From Sphingomonas sp. (lineage in GTDB: Bacteria > Pseudomonadota > Alphaproteobacteria > Sphingomonadales > Sphingomonadaceae), in contig NZ_JAPKNM010000001.1 in assembly GCF_026460985.1 (NCBI RefSeq), positions 243,190 through 307,189 of the forward strand: DNA of 64,000 bases. Reading direction: 5' to 3'. The number at the start of each line of letters is the position of its first letter. Position 1 is the first letter of the stretch. The notes beneath the pieces are model-generated. The model saw only the letters and a list, made by a program, of their open reading frames with translations. It was not told the DNA's origin and made no database searches. The position numbers and the translations under genes were made by a program. Below, piece after piece: positions 17,107 through 27,082 of this stretch.

Positions 17107-17200
17107 TTGCATTTGCGTGGAAAAGGTTTGGATTCCCCCGCGCGCCGTGCTTAAGGCGACCGCAAACCGATCCCGCCGGCAACATGAGGGCGCGCCAGCC

Positions 17201-18396
<1,196 letters not shown>

Positions 18397-18400
<4 letters not shown>

Positions 18401-18855
18401 CCGACGCGCCTGGCACGGTGGAAGGCGGATGCCGCTGCGCGCGGGTCCGCTTCCGCCTGTCCGGCGCGCCGATCTTCACCGCCGCCTGCCATTGCCGCGG
18501 CTGCCAGCGCATGACCGCGAGCGCCTATTCGGTGAGCGGCGCCTGGCCCGCCGACCGGTTCGAAGTCATCGCCGGCGAGCCGGTGATCGGCGGGATGCAC
18601 GGCGCGACGCGGCACTATTTCTGCGGCCATTGCCTCAGCTGGATGTTCACCCGGCCCGAGGGCTTCGACGCCTTCGTCAACGTCCGCACCACCCTGCTCG
18701 ACGCGCCGCCCAAGGATCCGCCCTTCCTCGAGACCTTCACGTCCGAGGCCTTGCCCTGGGCGAAGACCGGGGCCACCCACAGCTTCGAAACCTTTCCGCC
18801 GCCCGAGGCTTTCGAGCCGCTGACTCGGGAATTTGCCGATAGCCGCAGCGGTTGA
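18397..18855 (+). CDS. GFA (glutathione-dependent formaldehyde-activating) family protein
   Basis: A 152-residue Mss4-like fold protein of the GFA/CENP-V family. Zinc-binding cysteines are visible in [21 protein letters not shown] and [11 protein letters not shown]. Despite the name, most members have no proven formaldehyde chemistry, so the substrate is unknown. It starts inside the sucC stop (ATGA), indicating coupling. Its own stop overlaps a palindromic site proposed to control etfBA. The next start codon is 88 bp away. Confidence 0.85.
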
Positions 18856-18872
18856 CGTTCGCGTAAACGTAA
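18852..18872. promoter_or_regulatory. LiuR-like operator candidate upstream of etfBA
   Basis: TTGACGTTCGCGTAAACGTAA overlaps the GFA stop and lies 70 bp before the etfB ATG. The paired ACGTT and AACGT halves around a GCGTA core resemble the ACGTAAACGTAA-type sites attributed to LiuR, a MerR-family regulator of branched-chain amino acid and fatty acid breakdown in proteobacteria that often includes etf genes. The match is by eye only. Confidence 0.4.
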
Positions 18873-18942
18873 GCCAGTGAAGTTTTTTGCCAGGCTCGAC
18901 CTTTCCTCCCCGGAATGAGGGCAGAGCCAAGGAGAGAAGCAG

Positions 18943-19695
18943 ATGAAGGTCCTGGTACCGGTCAAGCGCGTGCTTGATTACAATGTGAAGCCCCGCGTGA
19001 AGGCGGACGGGACGGGGGTCGATCTGGCCAACGTCAAGATGAGCATGAACCCCTTCGACGAGATCGCGATCGAGGAAGCGGTGCGCCTGAAGGAAAAGGG
19101 CGCCGCGACCGAAGTGGTCGTCGTGACGATCGGCGTGGCCAAGGCCGAGACCGACGTGCTGCTGACCGCGCGCGCGATGGGCGCGGACCGCGCGATCCTG
19201 ATCGCCACCGACGACGAGGTCGAGCCGCTCGGCGTCGCCAAGTTGCTCGCCAAGGTGGCGGAAGAGGAGCAGCCGGGGCTGATCATCCTCGGCAAGCAGG
19301 CGATCGACGACGATTCGAACCAGACCGGCCAGATGCTCGGCGCCCTGCTCGGCTGGCCGCAGGGCACCTTCGCCTCGAAGGTCGAGCTCGGCGGCAACGG
19401 CGTCAAGGTGACGCGCGAAGTCGATGGCGGGCTCGAGACGGTCGATCTCAAGCTGCCCGCGATCGTCACCACCGATCTGCGTCTCAACGAGCCGCGCTAC
19501 GCCACCTTGCCCAACATCATGAAGGCCAAGACCAAGCCGGTCGCGAAGAAGACGATCGCCGATTACGGCGTCGACGTTACGCCGCGGCTGAAGACGCTGA
19601 AGGTCGTCGAGCCGGGCAAGCGCCAGGCAGGCGTCAAGGTCGGCAGCGTCGACGAGCTGGTCGAGAAGCTCAAGGGTCTGGGAGTCGCGAAATGA
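18943..19695 (+). CDS. etfB: Electron transfer flavoprotein beta subunit
   Basis: EtfB forms a heterodimer with EtfA and carries electrons from acyl-CoA dehydrogenases to ETF-ubiquinone oxidoreductase. The 250-residue protein starts [20 protein letters not shown] and has [26 protein letters not shown], the ETF-beta signature [24 protein letters not shown], and [22 protein letters not shown] clear AAGGAGAG Shine-Dalgarno precedes the ATG. The stop overlaps etfA by 4 bp. A LiuR-like palindrome sits upstream. Confidence 0.98.
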   Translation: MKVLVPVKRVLDYNVKPRVKADGTGVDLANVKMSMNPFDEIAIEEAVRLKEKGAATEVVVVTIGVAKAETDVLLTARAMGADRAILIATDDEVEPLGVAKLLAKVAEEEQPGLIILGKQAIDDDSNQTGQMLGALLGWPQGTFASKVELGGNGVKVTREVDGGLETVDLKLPAIVTTDLRLNEPRYATLPNIMKAKTKPVAKKTIADYGVDVTPRLKTLKVVEPGKRQAGVKVGSVDELVEKLKGLGVAK

Positions 19696-20621
19696 AGACG
19701 CTGGTCTGGGTCGAACACGACAACAAGCACGTCAAGGACGCGACGCTAGCCGCGGTCACCGCGGCCTCGAAGCTCGGCGAGGTGCATCTCCTCGTCGCGG
19801 GTGCCGGCTGCGCCGCGGTCGCCGACGAAGCCGCGAAGATCGCGGGCGTGGGCAAGGTCCATCTCGCCGACGACGCGGCGCTCGAGCATGCGCTGGCCGA
19901 GAATGTCGCGCCTTTGGTCGCCAAGCTGATGGAGAGCCATGACGCGGTGCTCTTCCCCGCCACCACCACGGGCAAGAACATCGCGCCACGCGTCGCCGCA
20001 TTGCTCGACGTGATGCAGATCTCCGACATCCTCTCGGTCGAGGGCGCGGACACCTTCACGCGGCCGATCTATGCCGGCAACGCGATCGCCACGGTGCAGA
20101 CCTCCGACCGGAAGCTGGTGATCACCGTGCGCGGCACCGCCTTCGAAAAGGCGGCGACGAGCGGCGGCAGCGGCGCGGTCGAGGCGGTGAGCGGCGCCGG
20201 CGATGCCGGGCTGTCGGCCTTTGCGGGTGCCGAGATCGCTGAATCGACGCGGCCGGAGCTGACCGCCGCCAAGGTGATCGTCTCGGGCGGGCGCGCGCTG
20301 CAGAACAGCGAGAACTTCCATGCGCTGATCGAGCCGCTCGCCGACAAGCTCGGCGCCGCAGTCGGCGCCTCGCGCGCCGCGGTCGACGCGGGCTACGTCC
20401 CCAACGACTATCAGGTCGGTCAGACCGGCAAGATCGTCGCGCCGGAGGTCTATATCGCGGTCGGCATCTCGGGCGCGATCCAGCACCTGGCGGGCATGAA
20501 GGATTCGAAGACGATCATCGCGATCAACAAGGACGAGGACGCCCCGATCTTCCAGGTCGCGGACATCGGCCTGGTCGGCGACCTATTCAAGATCGTGCCC
20601 GAGCTCACCGAAAAGCTCTGA
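19692..20621 (+). CDS. etfA: Electron transfer flavoprotein alpha subunit
   Basis: The 309-residue FAD-binding partner of EtfB. The N-terminal domain ([19 protein letters not shown]) is followed by the C-terminal FAD domain with [51 protein letters not shown], and the signature [20 protein letters not shown] and [23 protein letters not shown]. The start codon overlaps the etfB stop (ATGA), so production of the two subunits is coupled. A perfect inverted repeat of 27-bp arms follows about 110 bp after the stop. Confidence 0.98.
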   Translation: MKTLVWVEHDNKHVKDATLAAVTAASKLGEVHLLVAGAGCAAVADEAAKIAGVGKVHLADDAALEHALAENVAPLVAKLMESHDAVLFPATTTGKNIAPRVAALLDVMQISDILSVEGADTFTRPIYAGNAIATVQTSDRKLVITVRGTAFEKAATSGGSGAVEAVSGAGDAGLSAFAGAEIAESTRPELTAAKVIVSGGRALQNSENFHALIEPLADKLGAAVGASRAAVDAGYVPNDYQVGQTGKIVAPEVYIAVGISGAIQHLAGMKDSKTIIAINKDEDAPIFQVADIGLVGDLFKIVPELTEKL

Positions 20622-20731
20622 GCCTGGATCTCGATTTCCACGAACACGGGGCGGCCCGCCTGCACGGCGCGGCCGCCCCTTTCCTGTCCGCGCTCGACTG
20701 ATTGAGGCGTAAACCCAGCCCATATATTCTC

Positions 20732-20818
20732 CGTCATCCCCGCGCAGGCGGGGATCCAGGGTTTCTCTGCTCGGTCGGGTCTGCTTGGCTCTGGATCCCC
20801 GCCTGCGCGGGGATGACG
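20732..20818. repeat. Paired-palindrome intergenic repeat, GTCATCCCCGC type, perfect arms
   Basis: The arms 20732-20758 (CGTCATCCCCGCGCAGGCGG and on) and 20792-20818 are perfect 27-bp inverted copies separated by 33 bp. The element lies in the convergent gap between etfA and a TSUP permease gene. A single arm of closely related sequence (CGTCACCCCCGCTTTCGCGG) is inside ribD at 51483-51511. Confidence 0.85.
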
Positions 20819-20883
20819 GTAAAGGGTTTGGCGATAGACGACTTACAGCGGTTATCTCTCAACAGCTTGGATAGGTTCTCAAC

Positions 20884-21657
20884 CTAGAACATCCGCCACA
20901 GGGGATTGGCCGGATCGGCGAGCAGCTTGAGCGTCAGCGCGAGCGACAGCACCACCAGCAGCGGCCGGACGCCGCGTCCGTTGAAGCGGATGGCGAGATA
21001 TGCGCCGAGTTGGTTGCCGCCCACGTTGGCGATCGCCATCGCGATCCCCAGCGTCCATAATAGCTGGCCCCCGGCGACCATCGCCAGCAGCGCGGCGATG
21101 TTGGTCGCGAGGTTGAGCAGCTTGGTGTTGGCGATCGCGCGTACCAGGCCGAGCCCGCCGAACGCCACGAGCGCGGTGGTCAGGAACGAGCCGGTGCCGG
21201 GGCCGAAGAAGCCGTCATAGAATCCGATCAGCGTCACGACGATGGTGAGCCCGCGCGGCCCCAGCCGGGCGTGCCGGTCGACATGGCTCATCGGCGGCGC
21301 GAGCAGGAAATAGAATCCCATCAGGACGAGCAGCACCGGGACGAGCGCCGCGAGGAAGCTCGGGTCGACATGCTGGACCACCGCCGCGCCGCCGGCCGAG
21401 CCGGCGAAGGCGCCCGCCACGGGCATCGCGAAGCGGCGCAGGTCGACATGGCCGGCGCGGGCATAAGCGGCGAAGGCCGAAGCGGTGCCGAAGGCGCTCT
21501 GCAGCTTGTTGGTGGCGAGCGCCGAGACCGGGGGGATGCCCGCCGCGAGCAACGCCGGGATGGTCAGCAGCCCACCTCCGCCCGCCATCGCGTCGATGGC
21601 GCCGGCGAGGAATGCGACTGCGGCGAGCAGGGCGAGGATATCGGGCGCGACTTCCAT
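20884..21657 (-). CDS. TSUP (TauE/SafE) family membrane permease
   Basis: TSUP proteins export or import sulfite, sulfoacetate or related organic anions; the substrate here is unknown. The 257-residue product has about eight hydrophobic helices and both family repeats: FLAGAIDAMAGGGGLLTIPALLAAGIPPVSALATNKLQS near the N-terminus and GFYDGFFGPGTGSFLTTALVAFGGL in the second half. The ATG at 21657 is preferred to the GTG three bases upstream. A second TSUP gene of different sequence lies at 46330-47085. Confidence 0.9.
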   Translation of the reverse strand: MEVAPDILALLAAVAFLAGAIDAMAGGGGLLTIPALLAAGIPPVSALATNKLQSAFGTASAFAAYARAGHVDLRRFAMPVAGAFAGSAGGAAVVQHVDPSFLAALVPVLLVLMGFYFLLAPPMSHVDRHARLGPRGLTIVVTLIGFYDGFFGPGTGSFLTTALVAFGGLGLVRAIANTKLLNLATNIAALLAMVAGGQLLWTLGIAMAIANVGGNQLGAYLAIRFNGRGVRPLLVVLSLALTLKLLADPANPLWRMF

Positions 21658-21702
21658 CACCGCGCGATAGCGGCACGCGCATGCCGGGGCGACCCCAGGC
21701 CG

Positions 21703-22227
21703 TTACTCGGCCGGCTTGATGCTCTCGACCAGGATGTTCGATCGGCCAGGGGGCGCGGAATCGATCGCGGTCCGGGTGTCGCACTTGGGGTCGGGGGCAA
21801 GCGCGTACCAGTGGATCCGCGTGCGCTGGCGCAGCGTGCGGAAGAGCTTGCCGGTCGCGCGATCGGTCATCTGGGCGTCGAACCGGCCGTCGGTCGACAT
21901 GATCGCGCGCCATTCGAGCGGCTCGGCGCGCAAGGTCGCCTTGGTCGCGTCGAGATAGTCGCTCTGGATCAAAGCGGGCTCGAGCTGCACCACCAGGTCG
22001 CGGCCCCTTATGATGTTGGTGAAGCCGACATCGGAGAATTCCTCCACCGACCATTTGTCGTCGGCCGCCGCCTCGCCCCAGCCGACGCGCAGCGGGCTGC
22101 CGCGCCGGACCGCGGCGATCAGCTCGGCGCGGTTCCCCGCGACGTCCTCGCCCTGCGGGCCGTTGGCGAAGAGGAAGCGCCATTCCGAGGGGCATTGCGC
22201 GGCGAGCAGGGCGGCGAGCAGCAGCAT
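21703..22227 (-). CDS. Predicted secreted protein, function unknown
   Basis: A 174-residue product starting with a short hydrophobic segment (MLLLAALLAAQC) that could be a signal peptide. The remainder (WRFLFANGPQGEDVAGNRAELIAAVRRGSPLRVGWG ... GRSNILVESIKPAE) is soluble and has three cysteines in all. I do not recognise the family, though WGEA, DDKW and VGWG patterns suggest a small beta-rich domain. It lies between nhaA and the TSUP gene on the same strand, 46 bp from each, so it may be part of a leftward operon starting at nhaA or lysK. Confidence 0.65.
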   Translation of the reverse strand: MLLLAALLAAQCPSEWRFLFANGPQGEDVAGNRAELIAAVRRGSPLRVGWGEAAADDKWSVEEFSDVGFTNIIRGRDLVVQLEPALIQSDYLDATKATLRAEPLEWRAIMSTDGRFDAQMTDRATGKLFRTLRQRTRIHWYALAPDPKCDTRTAIDSAPPGRSNILVESIKPAE

Positions 22228-22272
22228 GGCCGGAGCCTAGGCAGCCGGGACCCCCGGCACAATGGCCGAGCT

Positions 22273-23508
22273 TCAGCCTGCCCGGCGCCGCGCGATCAGC
22301 CTCGCCGCGAGCACGCGGCGGGGCGGTGCGAACCGCAGCACGACATAGCCGGCGAGCGCCGAGAGCAAGGATCCGGCGAGCACGCCGACCTTCACTTCGT
22401 TGCCAAGCGCCGCGTCGCCCGGGAAGGCGAGCCCGCCGATGAACAGGCTCATCGTGAAGCCGATCCCGGCGAGCAGCGACACGCCGTAGATCTGCGGCCA
22501 GCTCGACCAGCCCGGCTTGGGCGCGAAACCGGTCCGGTGCGCGATCCAGATGCTGCCGAATATCCCCGCCTGCTTGCCGAGGAACAGCCCGAGCGCGATT
22601 CCCAGCGGCAGCGGCGCCAGCAGGATCGCCGGAGTCATGCCCGCCAGCGACACCCCGGCATTGGCGAAGCCGAACAGCGGCACGATCAGGAAGGCCGACC
22701 AGGGATGGAGCGCATGCTCGAGCCGGTGCAGCGGCGACCCGTCGTCGCGCGTGATCGGGATCGTCAGCGCCGTCGCCACCCCGGCGATCGTGGCGTGCAC
22801 TCCCGATCGGAACACGAAGACCCAGAGCAGGCAGGCGAGCAGCAGATAGGGCGTCAGCGCTTTCACGCCGCACCGGTTCAGCGCGTACAGCGCCAGCAGC
22901 ACCGCGCCGGCGCATGCCAGCGCGACGAGGTCGAGCCCGGCGGTGTAGAAGAGCGCGATAATCAGCACCGCGCCGAGATCGTCGACGATCGCCACGGTGG
23001 TGAGGAACAGCTTGAGCGCGGTCGGCGCGCGCGTGCCCAGGATCGCGAGTACCCCGATCGCGAAGGCGATGTCGGTGGCGGCCGGGATCGCCCAGCCGTT
23101 CGCCAGCGCCGGCTGCCCGCGCGCCACGAGCAGGTAGATCGCCGCCGGCACCGCCATGCCCGCCATGGCCGCGAGCACCGGCAGCCGCCGCCGCGGCCAG
23201 CTCGCGAGGCGCCCGTGGACGAACTCGCGCTTGATCTCGAGCCCGACGAGCAGGAAGAACAAGGCCATAAGCGCGTCGTTGATCCAGCGATGCACCGTCA
23301 TCGGCCCGTAGCGCGGGCTGATCGCCGGGCCGGTCTCGAGATGGAGCGCGTGGAAATAGGCGTCCGACCAGCCGGGCAGGTTGGCGACGAGCAGCGCACA
23401 CGCCGCCGCGCCGATCAGCGCGATCCCGCCCGCCGCCTCGCTGCGGAGGAAATCGCGAGTCGCCGAGCCGATGCCCCTTCCCCGTTCGTGCTGAGCTTGT
23501 CGAAGCAC
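22273..23508 (-). CDS. nhaA: Na+/H+ antiporter NhaA
   Basis: NhaA exchanges internal Na+ for two protons in the inner membrane. The 411-residue product has the usual twelve hydrophobic helices, [41 protein letters not shown], the paired ion-binding aspartates in [20 protein letters not shown], and [15 protein letters not shown]. The start is a GTG at 23508 with TCTGGAG seven bases upstream. No other in-frame start precedes the conserved [11 protein letters not shown]. The first ten residues ([10 protein letters not shown]) are specified by a dispersed repeat. A mirrored repeat copy follows towards lysK. Confidence 0.95.
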   Translation of the reverse strand: MLRQAQHERGRGIGSATRDFLRSEAAGGIALIGAAACALLVANLPGWSDAYFHALHLETGPAISPRYGPMTVHRWINDALMALFFLLVGLEIKREFVHGRLASWPRRRLPVLAAMAGMAVPAAIYLLVARGQPALANGWAIPAATDIAFAIGVLAILGTRAPTALKLFLTTVAIVDDLGAVLIIALFYTAGLDLVALACAGAVLLALYALNRCGVKALTPYLLLACLLWVFVFRSGVHATIAGVATALTIPITRDDGSPLHRLEHALHPWSAFLIVPLFGFANAGVSLAGMTPAILLAPLPLGIALGLFLGKQAGIFGSIWIAHRTGFAPKPGWSSWPQIYGVSLLAGIGFTMSLFIGGLAFPGDAALGNEVKVGVLAGSLLSALAGYVVLRFAPPRRVLAARLIARRRAG

Positions 23509-23573
23509 TGTCTTTCTCCAGACCTCGGGGCCAAAGGGAAGAACGGCGCTTCGACAGGCTCAGCGCGAACGGG
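23481..23573. repeat. Inverted pair of CTTCGACAAGCTCAG repeats between nhaA and lysK
   Basis: CCCGTTCGTGCTGAGCTTGT at 23481 and CTTCGACAGGCTCAGCGCGA towards 23573 are inverted copies that flank a 41-bp centre. The left copy overlaps the first codons of nhaA, whose GTG start and Shine-Dalgarno lie in and just beside it. The same family is seen at 34017-34102 and, as single diverged copies, in the first codons of maf and aroE. Confidence 0.85.
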
Positions 23574-23585
23574 TGGGGTACCGGG

Positions 23586-25166
23586 TCAGGATGCCTTGGC
23601 CAGCGCCTCGGCGATCAGCTTCCGCGAATTCTCGATCCCGTAGAGCGCGATGAAGCTGCCCATGCGCGGGCCCTGCTCGGAGCCGAGCAGGGTTTCGTAG
23701 AGCGCCTTGAACCAGTCGCGCAGATTCTCGAACCCGCCGGTCTTGCCGATCTCGTAGACGATGTTCTGGATGTCCTCGGCGGGCGCATCGACAGGAATCG
23801 CGGCCAACTCGGCATCGAGGCGCTTCAACGCGTCCACCTCCACGCCTGCGGGCGCGCGCCGCTTGAGCGTCGGCGCGACGAAATCGCGGGCATAGGCCAG
23901 CGCATAGCCGATCAGCGCGTCGAGCGCCGGATAGGCTTCGGGCGTCGCGTCGGGGACATAGTTGGCGAGATAGGCCCAGACCTGCTCCTTGCTCGCCTCG
24001 CCCATCACCCCGACCAGGTTGAGCAGCAGCCCGAAGGTCACCGGCAGCGTCTCCGCGGGCGGCGGGCCGTTATGGATGTGGTGGACCGGATTGCCGAGCT
24101 TCTGCTCGATCGGCTGGGCGGCATAATTGCCGCGGAACTGCCAATAATCGTCCACCGCGCGCGGGATCACGCCCATGTGCAGCGCCTTGGCCTTCTTGGG
24201 CTCGCGATAGATGTAGAAGGCCAGGCTCTCGTCGGGGCCATAGGTCAGCCATTGCTCGAGGCTGAGGCCGTTGCCCTTGGACTTGGAGATCTTCTCGCCC
24301 TTCTCGTCGAGGAACATCTCGTAGTTGAAGCCCTCGGGCGGCCTGCCGCCGAGCACGCGCGCGATCTTGGAGGACTGGATCACCGAATCGATCAGGTCCT
24401 TGCCCGCCATCTCGTAATCGACGCCCAATGCGACCCAGCGCATCGCCCAGTCGACCTTCCACTGGAGCTTGGCCTGCCCGCCGAGGATCGACTGCTCGAT
24501 CCGTTCGCCCTCATCCTCGAACGCGATCATCCCGGTCTCGGGATCGAGCACCTCGATCGGCACCTGGAGGACCACGCCGCTCTTCGGGCTCACCGGCAGC
24601 ACCGGCGAATAGGTCGCCTGGCGCTCCTTCCTGAGCGTCGGCAGCATCACGTCCATGATGCCCTGATAGTTGCGCAGCACGCCCCGCAGCGCGTCGTCGA
24701 ACTTGCCGCCGGCATAATAGTCGGTCGACGAGACGAACTCGTAGTCGAAGCCGAAGCGATCGAGGAATTCGCGGAGCAGCGCGTTGTTGTGCGCGGCGAA
24801 GCTCTCATGCGTGCCGAACGGATCGGGGATGCGTGTCAGCGGCTTGCCGAGATGCTGGGCGAGCATCTCCTTGTTGGGGACGTTGTCGGGGACCTTGCGC
24901 AGCCCGTCCATGTCGTCGCTGAACGCGATCAGCCGCGTGGGGATATCGCTCAGCGCCTCGAACGCGCGGCGGACCATCGTCGTGCGCAGCACTTCGTTGA
25001 AGGTGCCGATATGCGGCAGCCCCGAGGGGCCGTAGCCGGTCTCGAACAGCACATGGCCTTTCGCGGGCGCGCCCTCGGGATAGCGTTTGAGCAGCTTCCG
25101 CGCCTCTTCATAGGGCCAGGCCTTGGATTCGAGCGCGGCTGCGCGGAGCGTCTGCTTGTCGGTCAT
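23586..25166 (-). CDS. lysK: Lysyl-tRNA synthetase, class I
   Basis: LysK charges tRNA-Lys with lysine. It is the class I (archaeal-type) enzyme, which replaces the usual class II LysS in many alphaproteobacteria. The 526-residue protein has the HIGH-like motif in [19 protein letters not shown] (about 45-63), YFEG-like segments, and the KMSKS equivalent in [21 protein letters not shown]. The C-terminal helical anticodon-binding region ends [12 protein letters not shown]. The length is typical. No class II LysS is seen in the window. A hairpin separates it from the ohr gene upstream. Confidence 0.96.
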   Translation of the reverse strand: MTDKQTLRAAALESKAWPYEEARKLLKRYPEGAPAKGHVLFETGYGPSGLPHIGTFNEVLRTTMVRRAFEALSDIPTRLIAFSDDMDGLRKVPDNVPNKEMLAQHLGKPLTRIPDPFGTHESFAAHNNALLREFLDRFGFDYEFVSSTDYYAGGKFDDALRGVLRNYQGIMDVMLPTLRKERQATYSPVLPVSPKSGVVLQVPIEVLDPETGMIAFEDEGERIEQSILGGQAKLQWKVDWAMRWVALGVDYEMAGKDLIDSVIQSSKIARVLGGRPPEGFNYEMFLDEKGEKISKSKGNGLSLEQWLTYGPDESLAFYIYREPKKAKALHMGVIPRAVDDYWQFRGNYAAQPIEQKLGNPVHHIHNGPPPAETLPVTFGLLLNLVGVMGEASKEQVWAYLANYVPDATPEAYPALDALIGYALAYARDFVAPTLKRRAPAGVEVDALKRLDAELAAIPVDAPAEDIQNIVYEIGKTGGFENLRDWFKALYETLLGSEQGPRMGSFIALYGIENSRKLIAEALAKAS

Positions 25167-25196
25167 ATCGGCCGCGTCTAGCGAAGCGCAGCGGCC

Positions 25197-25237
25197 GGTG
25201 CCACCCCGGTGGCTCGTCGAGCCGCCGGGGTGGCACC
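25197..25237 (-). terminator. Strong hairpin between ohr and lysK
   Basis: The arms 25197-25215 (GGTGCCACCCCGGTGGCTC) and 25219-25237 pair over 19 positions with one wobble and a 3-base loop. It sits 16 bp after the ohr stop on the minus strand. There is no T run, so it may be a Rho-dependent or RNA-stabilising structure rather than a classical intrinsic terminator. Confidence 0.5.
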
Positions 25238-25253
25238 ATGCCGGGCATTGTCG

Positions 25254-25679
25254 TCAGGCGATGCTCAGCCCGACATCGACATTGCCCCGCGTCGCGTTCG
25301 AATAGGGGCAGATCTGGTGCGCCGCCGCGACCAGCTTCTCGGCATCGCCGCGATCGACTCCCGGCAGGCTGACTTCGAGATCGGCGGTGATGCCGAACCC
25401 GCCGGCCGCGCGCGGACCGATGCCCACGCTTGCGGTCACCGTGGTCTCGGCGGGCACCTTGAGCTTGAGCTGCTGGCCGGCGACCTTGAGCGCGCCGATG
25501 AAGCAGGCCGAATAGCCCGCCGCGAACAGCTGCTCGGGATTGGTGCCGTCGCCGCCCGCGCCTCCCAGTTCCTTCGGCGTCGAAAGCTTGGCGACGAAGC
25601 GGCCGTCCTCGGAGCGGGCCTCGCCGTCGCGGCCGCCGGTGGAGGTGGCGCGGGTGCGGTACTTCACGTCTACGGACAT
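25254..25679 (-). CDS. ohr: Organic hydroperoxide resistance protein Ohr
   Basis: Ohr is a thiol peroxidase that reduces organic hydroperoxides using lipoyl groups. The 141-residue protein has the two reactive cysteines of the family in NPEQLFAAGYSACFIGALKVAG and AHQICPYSNATRGNVDVGL, preceded by GGRDGEARSEDGRFVAKLSTPKELGG. The length is normal and it is cytoplasmic. It diverges from the MarR-type gene at 25810, which encodes its expected repressor OhrR. The shared 130-bp gap holds repeated palindromes suited to OhrR binding. Confidence 0.95.
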   Translation of the reverse strand: MSVDVKYRTRATSTGGRDGEARSEDGRFVAKLSTPKELGGAGGDGTNPEQLFAAGYSACFIGALKVAGQQLKLKVPAETTVTASVGIGPRAAGGFGITADLEVSLPGVDRGDAEKLVAAAHQICPYSNATRGNVDVGLSIA

Positions 25680-25700
25680 CGTCGGACTCCTTTGTGTCTG

Positions 25701-25776
25701 CGATAATCATTATCGCGATATAGTTCTAATATGCATGCGAATCGCCCTTGTCCAGCACATTCTGTATCGCGATATA
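25701..25776. promoter_or_regulatory. Palindromic operator cluster in the ohr/ohrR divergent promoter
   Basis: TATCGCGATATA occurs twice, at 25711-25722 and 25765-25776, in direct orientation 54 bp apart, each with the perfect palindrome TATCGCGATA. The first overlaps a second palindrome, CGATAATCATTATCG (25701-25715). The region is AT-rich in contrast to its surroundings. OhrR repressors bind AT-rich palindromes near ohr promoters, so these are the obvious candidate sites, though the sequence differs from the TACAATT-type box of Xanthomonas. Confidence 0.65.
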
Positions 25777-25809
25777 TATTTTCCTGATATCGGCTCCGGC
25801 CCTAGGAGA

Positions 25810-26253
25810 ATGCCCGTGCCCGCCGCCCTTCCGCTCGACGACCAGCTCTGCTTCTCGCTCTATGCGACGAGCATGGCGATCAATCGCGCCTACAAGCCGA
25901 TGCTCGACCGGCTCGGCATCACCTATCCGCAATATCTGGTGCTGCATGCGCTGTGGGAGCAGGACGGCCGGACCGTCGGCGCGATCGCCGAGCGGCTCGC
26001 GCTCGAATCGAGCACGGTCACGCCGCTGGTGAAGCGGCTGGAAGCGGCGGGCTTCGTCACGCGTGAACGCAATCCGGACGACGAGCGCCAGGTCCAGGTA
26101 GGGCTCACCGAACGCGGCACGGCGATGCGCGAACAATGCGGCTGCCTGGCCGAGGCTTTGCTCGAGCGCGCGGGGATGAGCGGCGAGCAGCTGGGAGCGC
26201 TCAACCACCAGGTCCAGGCGCTCTGGCAGGCGCTGCGAACGCCGCGCGACTGA
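25810..26253 (+). CDS. ohrR: MarR-family peroxide-sensing repressor OhrR
   Basis: OhrR represses ohr and releases DNA when a cysteine is oxidised by organic hydroperoxides. The 147-residue protein has the sensing cysteine in LPLDDQLCFSLYATS and a second conserved cysteine in REQCGCLAEALL, so it is the two-cysteine type. The winged helix includes GAIAERLALESSTVTPLVKRLEAAGFVTRERNPDDERQ. The ATG at 25810 is only one base from the AGGAG; the GTG at 25816 has better spacing and may be the true start, giving 145 residues. Confidence 0.93.
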   Translation: MPVPAALPLDDQLCFSLYATSMAINRAYKPMLDRLGITYPQYLVLHALWEQDGRTVGAIAERLALESSTVTPLVKRLEAAGFVTRERNPDDERQVQVGLTERGTAMREQCGCLAEALLERAGMSGEQLGALNHQVQALWQALRTPRD

Positions 26254-26287
26254 AGCGATACCGGTCCGGCAGGCCCCGACTCTAGAT

Positions 26288-26532
26288 TGTATCGACATTC
26301 AAATTCCCCTCCCTTCAAGGGAGGGGTTAGGGGTGGGTTGGCACCGGCCGGGGCTCGATGCCCCGGCCGGTGCCTCTTGCGACACGATTGGCGAGTCTTT
26401 TAGGCGCGCAGACGCGCGCACCCACCCATGATCGGGTGAACAGCGCCCCGCGCTGTTCAAGCCATGCCGGGGGCATGGCTGGCCCGATCATCCCTCCCTG
26501 CAAGCAGGGAGGGGAAATTTGAATGTCGACAC
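26288..26532. repeat. Long paired-palindrome repeat, CCCCTCCCT type, with nested hairpins
   Basis: The outer arms extend beyond the GC core: TCGACATTCAAATTCCCCTC on the left and the inverted AAATTTGAATGTCGACA on the right. Inside are further hairpins, including CACCGGCCGGGGCTCGATGC with its partner, GAACAGCGCCCCGCGCTGTTC and GCCATGCCGGGGGCATGGC, followed by GGCCCGATCATCCCTCCCTG. The right half recurs in opposite orientation at 63892-64000. It fills most of the 332-bp gap after ohrR. Confidence 0.85.
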
Positions 26533-26585
26533 AACCTGAATCCCACCCCTTCCAATGTAGGATTTCCTTTGGGATAGACTCGTGG

Positions 26586-27020
26586 ATGCACGAGTCGCCG
26601 CCTCCCGATCCGCCCGGCACCGAGGACGATCTCGATTTCACGCCCGTGCCGCTCACCCGCCATCGCCATGACGGCTGGACGGCCGAGCGCCAGCGCGGTT
26701 TCATCGCCGCGCTCGCCGAGACCGGGGTGGTGGCGCGGGCGGCGCGCGCCGTCGGGATGAGCGCCGCCTCCGCCTATAATCTGCGCCGGCGCCCGCATGC
26801 CGAGAGCTTCGCCCTCGCCTGGGACATGGTCGAGGACGAAGCGCGCGAGCGTGCGTTCGCCTTCGTGCGCGACCATGCGATCAACGGCACGACCCGGCCG
26901 CGCTTCTATCGCGGCAAGTTCGTGGGAACGATTCATGGCGTCGAGAGCCGGATGGCGCTGGCTGCGTTGCGGGCGTGCAGCGCGGTTCCACCGAGGCGCC
27001 GGGGGCCCGCGCAAAGTTGA
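26586..27020 (+). CDS. Predicted helix-turn-helix protein, function unknown
   Basis: A 144-residue product with a proline- and aspartate-rich N-terminus (MHESPPPDPPGTEDD) and a helix-turn-helix-like stretch, ERQRGFIAALAETGVVARAARAVGMSAASAYNLRRR (about residues 35-70). This resembles phage terminase small subunits and sphingomonad proteins of unknown role. The part after AALRACSA is arginine- and proline-rich and may be a frameshifted or worn C-terminus. The ATG at 26586 is taken; an upstream start at 26523 lies in the repeat. It precedes a helicase gene on the same strand. Confidence 0.6.
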   Translation: MHESPPPDPPGTEDDLDFTPVPLTRHRHDGWTAERQRGFIAALAETGVVARAARAVGMSAASAYNLRRRPHAESFALAWDMVEDEARERAFAFVRDHAINGTTRPRFYRGKFVGTIHGVESRMALAALRACSAVPPRRRGPAQS

Positions 27021-27082
27021 CGAATGAACCGCGACTCCCGCAACTTTGCCCGGCTCGGGCCGCGAAACCGGCTGGTCATGCG

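Noticed and set aside
16841..17200. Extended N-terminus of sucC through the upstream repeat
   Set aside because: The added residues come from the palindromic repeat and are unlike SucC, which normally begins MNIHEYQAK as it does at 17201.
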